From positions 1 to 17,456 of the forward strand of contig CALZDK010000014.1 of assembly GCA_945637645.1 (NCBI GenBank): a stretch of 17,456 bases of DNA, written 5' to 3'. This DNA comes from an uncultured Prevotella sp. (GTDB lineage: Bacteria; Bacteroidota; Bacteroidia; Bacteroidales; Bacteroidaceae). The translations under genes were made by a program, and so were the position numbers. The notes under the pieces were generated by a model. That model made no database searches. It was not told where the DNA came from and worked only from the letters and a program-made list of their open reading frames with translations. This document shows positions 14,502-17,456 of the stretch, one piece after another (within the stretch, counting starts at the first letter, position 1; the number at the start of each line of letters is the position of its first letter).

Positions 14502-17408
14502 TTAATAACCGAAGATTTCCTCGGTGGTTAGGTATCTCACAGGAGCGAGTTTTTCGAGGGCAGGTATGTCGAGTTCGTCCTTGTTGCCAAGAATGACACG
14601 CAAGCGTGGCTTGCCCACAATGTTCTTCTTCTCGAAATCCACGATGTCCTGAAGAGTGATCGACGGCAGACGGTCGTAGATAATCTTGTTGAGGTCTTCC
14701 TTGAGGCCTACACGCTCCATGTTCAGATAGGCACGAAGCACTTTCTCACGCGTGGTGCGACCGCTTTGCAGGCTCTTCATGAGGTTCTGCTTGGCAATGT
14801 CGAATGCGCCCTGCGACTGGGGGATGGTGTCGATAATCTCGCGGAAGGTGTTGATGCAATCCATCATCTTGTCGTTCTGCGAGGCGATGAAGTCGTAGAA
14901 GAATTCTGTGTCTCGGAGGTTGCCCGGACGAGAATAACGTGCCGAAGCGCTGTAGGCAAGTCCGCGTGCCTCACGCAGTTCCTGGAACACTATGGCGTTC
15001 ATTCCTCCGCCGAAATACTCGTTGAAGAGGCTCTGCAAGGCTGCCTCAGAGGCATCCCATTTCCTGCCAGTGTTCATCACTTCGAGCATGTAGATGTTTT
15101 TGGCGTCGTATGGCGCTATGACAGTGGCGTTTTCGTCATACTGCTTCATCTCGTAAGGCTTGCCTTCGGGCAGAGGAGCAAATTTCTTTGGAGTCTTGTG
15201 GAGTTTTGCAATCAGCGACGATAGTTCTTTTTCTGACGAAGGTCCGAAATAAACCACACGGTGTTCCACGGCGTTGAGTCCCTTTATCATGTCGGGAAGC
15301 GACTGCGGATCGGCTGCCTTTAGCTCGGCTATGCTCAGTGTGTTGGTGAGGCTGTTGTACTTGCCGTTGAAGGCATATCGCTGCAAGGCAGTGAAATTGG
15401 AACTTTGGTTGGTCTTGTCGTCGGAGCGCTTCTTTTCCACGAGAGCCACATACTTGTCGTATGACTCACGGTCTGCCTTGGCGTTTTGGATAAAGTCTTC
15501 GAGAAGGGCAAGCGCCTTTGGCATATTCTCGTTGAGTCCAGTGATACCAATCTCCATGGCATCGTCCATGACATCCACATAGTATTCACAAGCCAGTTTG
15601 TAGAATTCCTGGTTTATCTCGGCGGAAGTCTTCTTGTCAGTGCCTATATAATAAAGGTAGGAAGGTACAAGACCGAGGCCCTTCACATCCTGCTTGCCAA
15701 ACTCATAGCGGAAGCAAAGGTCGAACAATCCGTCGGCGGGGTTGTGCTTATACAGCACAGGAAGACCTTGTTTGGTGGTGAACACCTTCATGTCCTTGGA
15801 GAAATCCACGAAAGAGGGTTGTATGGGATCTGAATGTGAAGCCGTAATCTCGTCGAGGAAACGGCTGTGGAGATGGCGGTTGGACGGAATGGCGGTTATG
15901 GCAGGCTTGTCAATCTTGACTATTGTGGTGTCCTCACCCTGTCGCTTATACACGCAGACGTAGTTGTCGGCGAAATGACGATTGAGGAAATCCACTATCT
16001 GCTGCTTGGTTATTCCTTCGATGCGTGCGTTCTTGCCCACAGCCACATCCCAAGGGCGACCGCTGACGAATGAGGTTACAAACATGTTGGCACGACTTTC
16101 ATTGTCGAGCAGCGACTCGTAGAACTTGAGTTTCAAGTTGTTCTTCACCGATTCAAGAAGGTCGTCGGCAAATTCTCCACGTTTCATCTTCTCTATCTCG
16201 TCGAGCACGAGGGCTCGGGCATCTTCCAACTTCTGTCCCTGTATTGGATTTACGTACATCACAAAGCCCGAATAGTCGGTCATGGTATATGGCGTGACAT
16301 ACACCGCCTGTAACTTCATGGGCTGCTCAAGGTCAATCTCCATGGTTCCCGCCTTGCCGTTGCACATCATCTTGGCTATAACTTCGAGTGTGTCGGTAGA
16401 GAGTTCCTTCTCTGCAGGGAATCGCCACGCGAGTGCGAGCATCTCCGCTTCCTGTCCCCATACGGTGGTGTCCTTGTGGGCGTTGATGGGCTCGAGGGCG
16501 GGGAATTCCGGACGCGAGAGCTGACGGTTAGGCTGCCAGTCGCCGAAATGTTTGTCTATCTGTGCGATAACCACGTCGGGGTCGAAATCGCCCGACATAC
16601 ACACTGCGATATTGTTTGGCACATAGTAGCGCTTGTAGTAGTTCTCGATGTTTACAATCGATGGATTCTTTAGGTGTTCCTGCGTGCCGATGACTGTCTG
16701 TGTTCCGTATGGGTGAGTAGGGAAAATGCAGGTCAGAAGGGCGTTATTAACCTTCTCGTCGTCGCGTGCGAGATACATGTTATATTCCTCATACACCGTC
16801 TCAAGTTCGGTGTGGAAACCGCGTATTACGGCATTCTTGAAGCGGTCGCTCTGAATCTTCAGCCAGTTCTCCACCTCGTTAGATGGAATGTCCTCGGTGT
16901 AGCAGGTTACATCGGTTGATGTGTATGCGTTAGATCCATTGGCTCCTATGCTTGCCATCAGTTTGTCATACTCGTTTGGGATGTTGTACTCTGCCGCAAG
17001 CTGCGACACTGAGTCAATCCCATGGTAGAGCAATTTACGCTTTGCCGGGTCTTTCTCCTTGCGATACACTTCGAAGCGAGCCTTGATGTCGTCGAGCAGC
17101 GGCTTTTCTGCGGCATAGTCGGCTGTTCCGAAATGAGTGGTGCCCTTAAACATCAGGTGCTCGAAATAGTGTGCAAGACCCGTTGTCTCGGCTGGGTCGT
17201 TGCGGCTTCCGGTGCGCACTGCGATATAGGTTTGTATGCGTGGCTTCTCCTTGTTTACAGTGAGATAGACCTTCATACCGTTGTCGAGGGTGTAGATTCT
17301 TGATTTCATCAAGTCGCCTTCAACAGTTTCAAACATGTAGTCCTTTGCCATGGTGGGCAAAGCCAATAATGCGGTGCAAAGGACAGCGAAGATTTTTTGT
17401 TTGCTCAT
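14502..17408 (-). CDS. Periplasmic M16-family (insulinase-like) zinc metalloprotease, two-half form
   Basis: This 968-residue protein begins with a Sec signal peptide (KIFAVLCTALLALPTMA, about 5-21) without a lipobox, so it is probably periplasmic. The inverted zinc motif HYFEH is at His80-Glu83-His84, and ELETVYEEYN (201-210) should supply the third zinc ligand, probably Glu208 by comparison with the ExxxxxxE pattern of insulysin and pitrilysin. The spacing between them is longer than the usual 70-80 residues because of a charged helical insertion at about 95-150. The second half has no zinc motif but keeps the GGGMNAIVFQELREARGLAY segment typical of the M16 C-terminal half. Such enzymes degrade peptides inside a closed chamber; the substrate is not evident. 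The ATG at 17408 directly precedes the signal peptide. Only 48 bp lie upstream in the window, with no clear promoter. A terminator-like repeat follows. Confidence 0.93.
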   Translation of the reverse strand: MSKQKIFAVLCTALLALPTMAKDYMFETVEGDLMKSRIYTLDNGMKVYLTVNKEKPRIQTYIAVRTGSRNDPAETTGLAHYFEHLMFKGTTHFGTADYAAEKPLLDDIKARFEVYRKEKDPAKRKLLYHGIDSVSQLAAEYNIPNEYDKLMASIGANGSNAYTSTDVTCYTEDIPSNEVENWLKIQSDRFKNAVIRGFHTELETVYEEYNMYLARDDEKVNNALLTCIFPTHPYGTQTVIGTQEHLKNPSIVNIENYYKRYYVPNNIAVCMSGDFDPDVVIAQIDKHFGDWQPNRQLSRPEFPALEPINAHKDTTVWGQEAEMLALAWRFPAEKELSTDTLEVIAKMMCNGKAGTMEIDLEQPMKLQAVYVTPYTMTDYSGFVMYVNPIQGQKLEDARALVLDEIEKMKRGEFADDLLESVKNNLKLKFYESLLDNESRANMFVTSFVSGRPWDVAVGKNARIEGITKQQIVDFLNRHFADNYVCVYKRQGEDTTIVKIDKPAITAIPSNRHLHSRFLDEITASHSDPIQPSFVDFSKDMKVFTTKQGLPVLYKHNPADGLFDLCFRYEFGKQDVKGLGLVPSYLYYIGTDKKTSAEINQEFYKLACEYYVDVMDDAMEIGITGLNENMPKALALLEDFIQNAKADRESYDKYVALVEKKRSDDKTNQSSNFTALQRYAFNGKYNSLTNTLSIAELKAADPQSLPDMIKGLNAVEHRVVYFGPSSEKELSSLIAKLHKTPKKFAPLPEGKPYEMKQYDENATVIAPYDAKNIYMLEVMNTGRKWDASEAALQSLFNEYFGGGMNAIVFQELREARGLAYSASARYSRPGNLRDTEFFYDFIASQNDKMMDCINTFREIIDTIPQSQGAFDIAKQNLMKSLQSGRTTREKVLRAYLNMERVGLKEDLNKIIYDRLPSITLQDIVDFEKKNIVGKPRLRVILGNKDELDIPALEKLAPVRYLTTEEIFGY

Positions 17409-17456
17409 AATATTTACTGTTGTTATATAGTTACTTACTCAAGTTTCTGAAGTTAC

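Noticed and set aside
17409..17456. End of another minus-strand gene or a promoter upstream of the M16 gene
   Set aside because: The 48 bases contain several stops and no TAnnTTTG match; too little sequence remains to support either call.

Overview
The window looks like chromosomal DNA from a member of the Bacteroidales, most likely Prevotella-like. The evidence is a short RpoD-type sigma factor with no region 1.1, TAnnTTTG promoter elements, start regions without strong Shine-Dalgarno sequences, TTG/GTG starts, and Bacteroidota-type families (a DUF5686-like barrel, a DUF6057-like membrane protein, a eukaryotic-type GlgB and an M16 protease with a family-type insertion). Genus is an inference.

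Left half, plus strand (1-9354): the 3' end of a tRNA-Tyr gene with its terminator, then a promoter and four collinear genes: rpoD, a DUF5686-like outer-membrane protein, addA and addB. Gaps are 27 bp, 43 bp and a 4-bp ATGA overlap, with no terminator visible between them, so they could form one transcript. AddA and AddB together should form the helicase-nuclease that resects double-strand breaks for recombination. Both keep complete nuclease motifs, and AddB carries a four-cysteine iron-sulfur pattern.

Right half, minus strand (9367-17408), read from right to left: a periplasmic M16 zinc protease, an AT-rich terminator-like inverted repeat, then a promoter and four closely spaced genes: an exported protein of 14 uniform MORN repeats, a YhcH/YjgK/YiaL sugar-anomerase-like protein, the glycogen branching enzyme GlgB, and a DUF6057-like membrane protein. 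These four have gaps of 30, 19 and 12 bp. This block meets addB tail to tail with only 12 bp between stop codons and no clear terminator.

Most of the window is core housekeeping sequence. I see no CRISPR array, transposase, phage gene, toxin-antitoxin pair or obvious defence island, and I cannot support a claim of a wholly new system. The points most worth a second look are the MORN/YhcH/GlgB/DUF6057 block, the promoter that overlaps the apparent ATG of the MORN gene (implying a TTG start), the barrel protein placed between rpoD and addAB, and the inverted repeat with tandem 8-mers after the protease gene.
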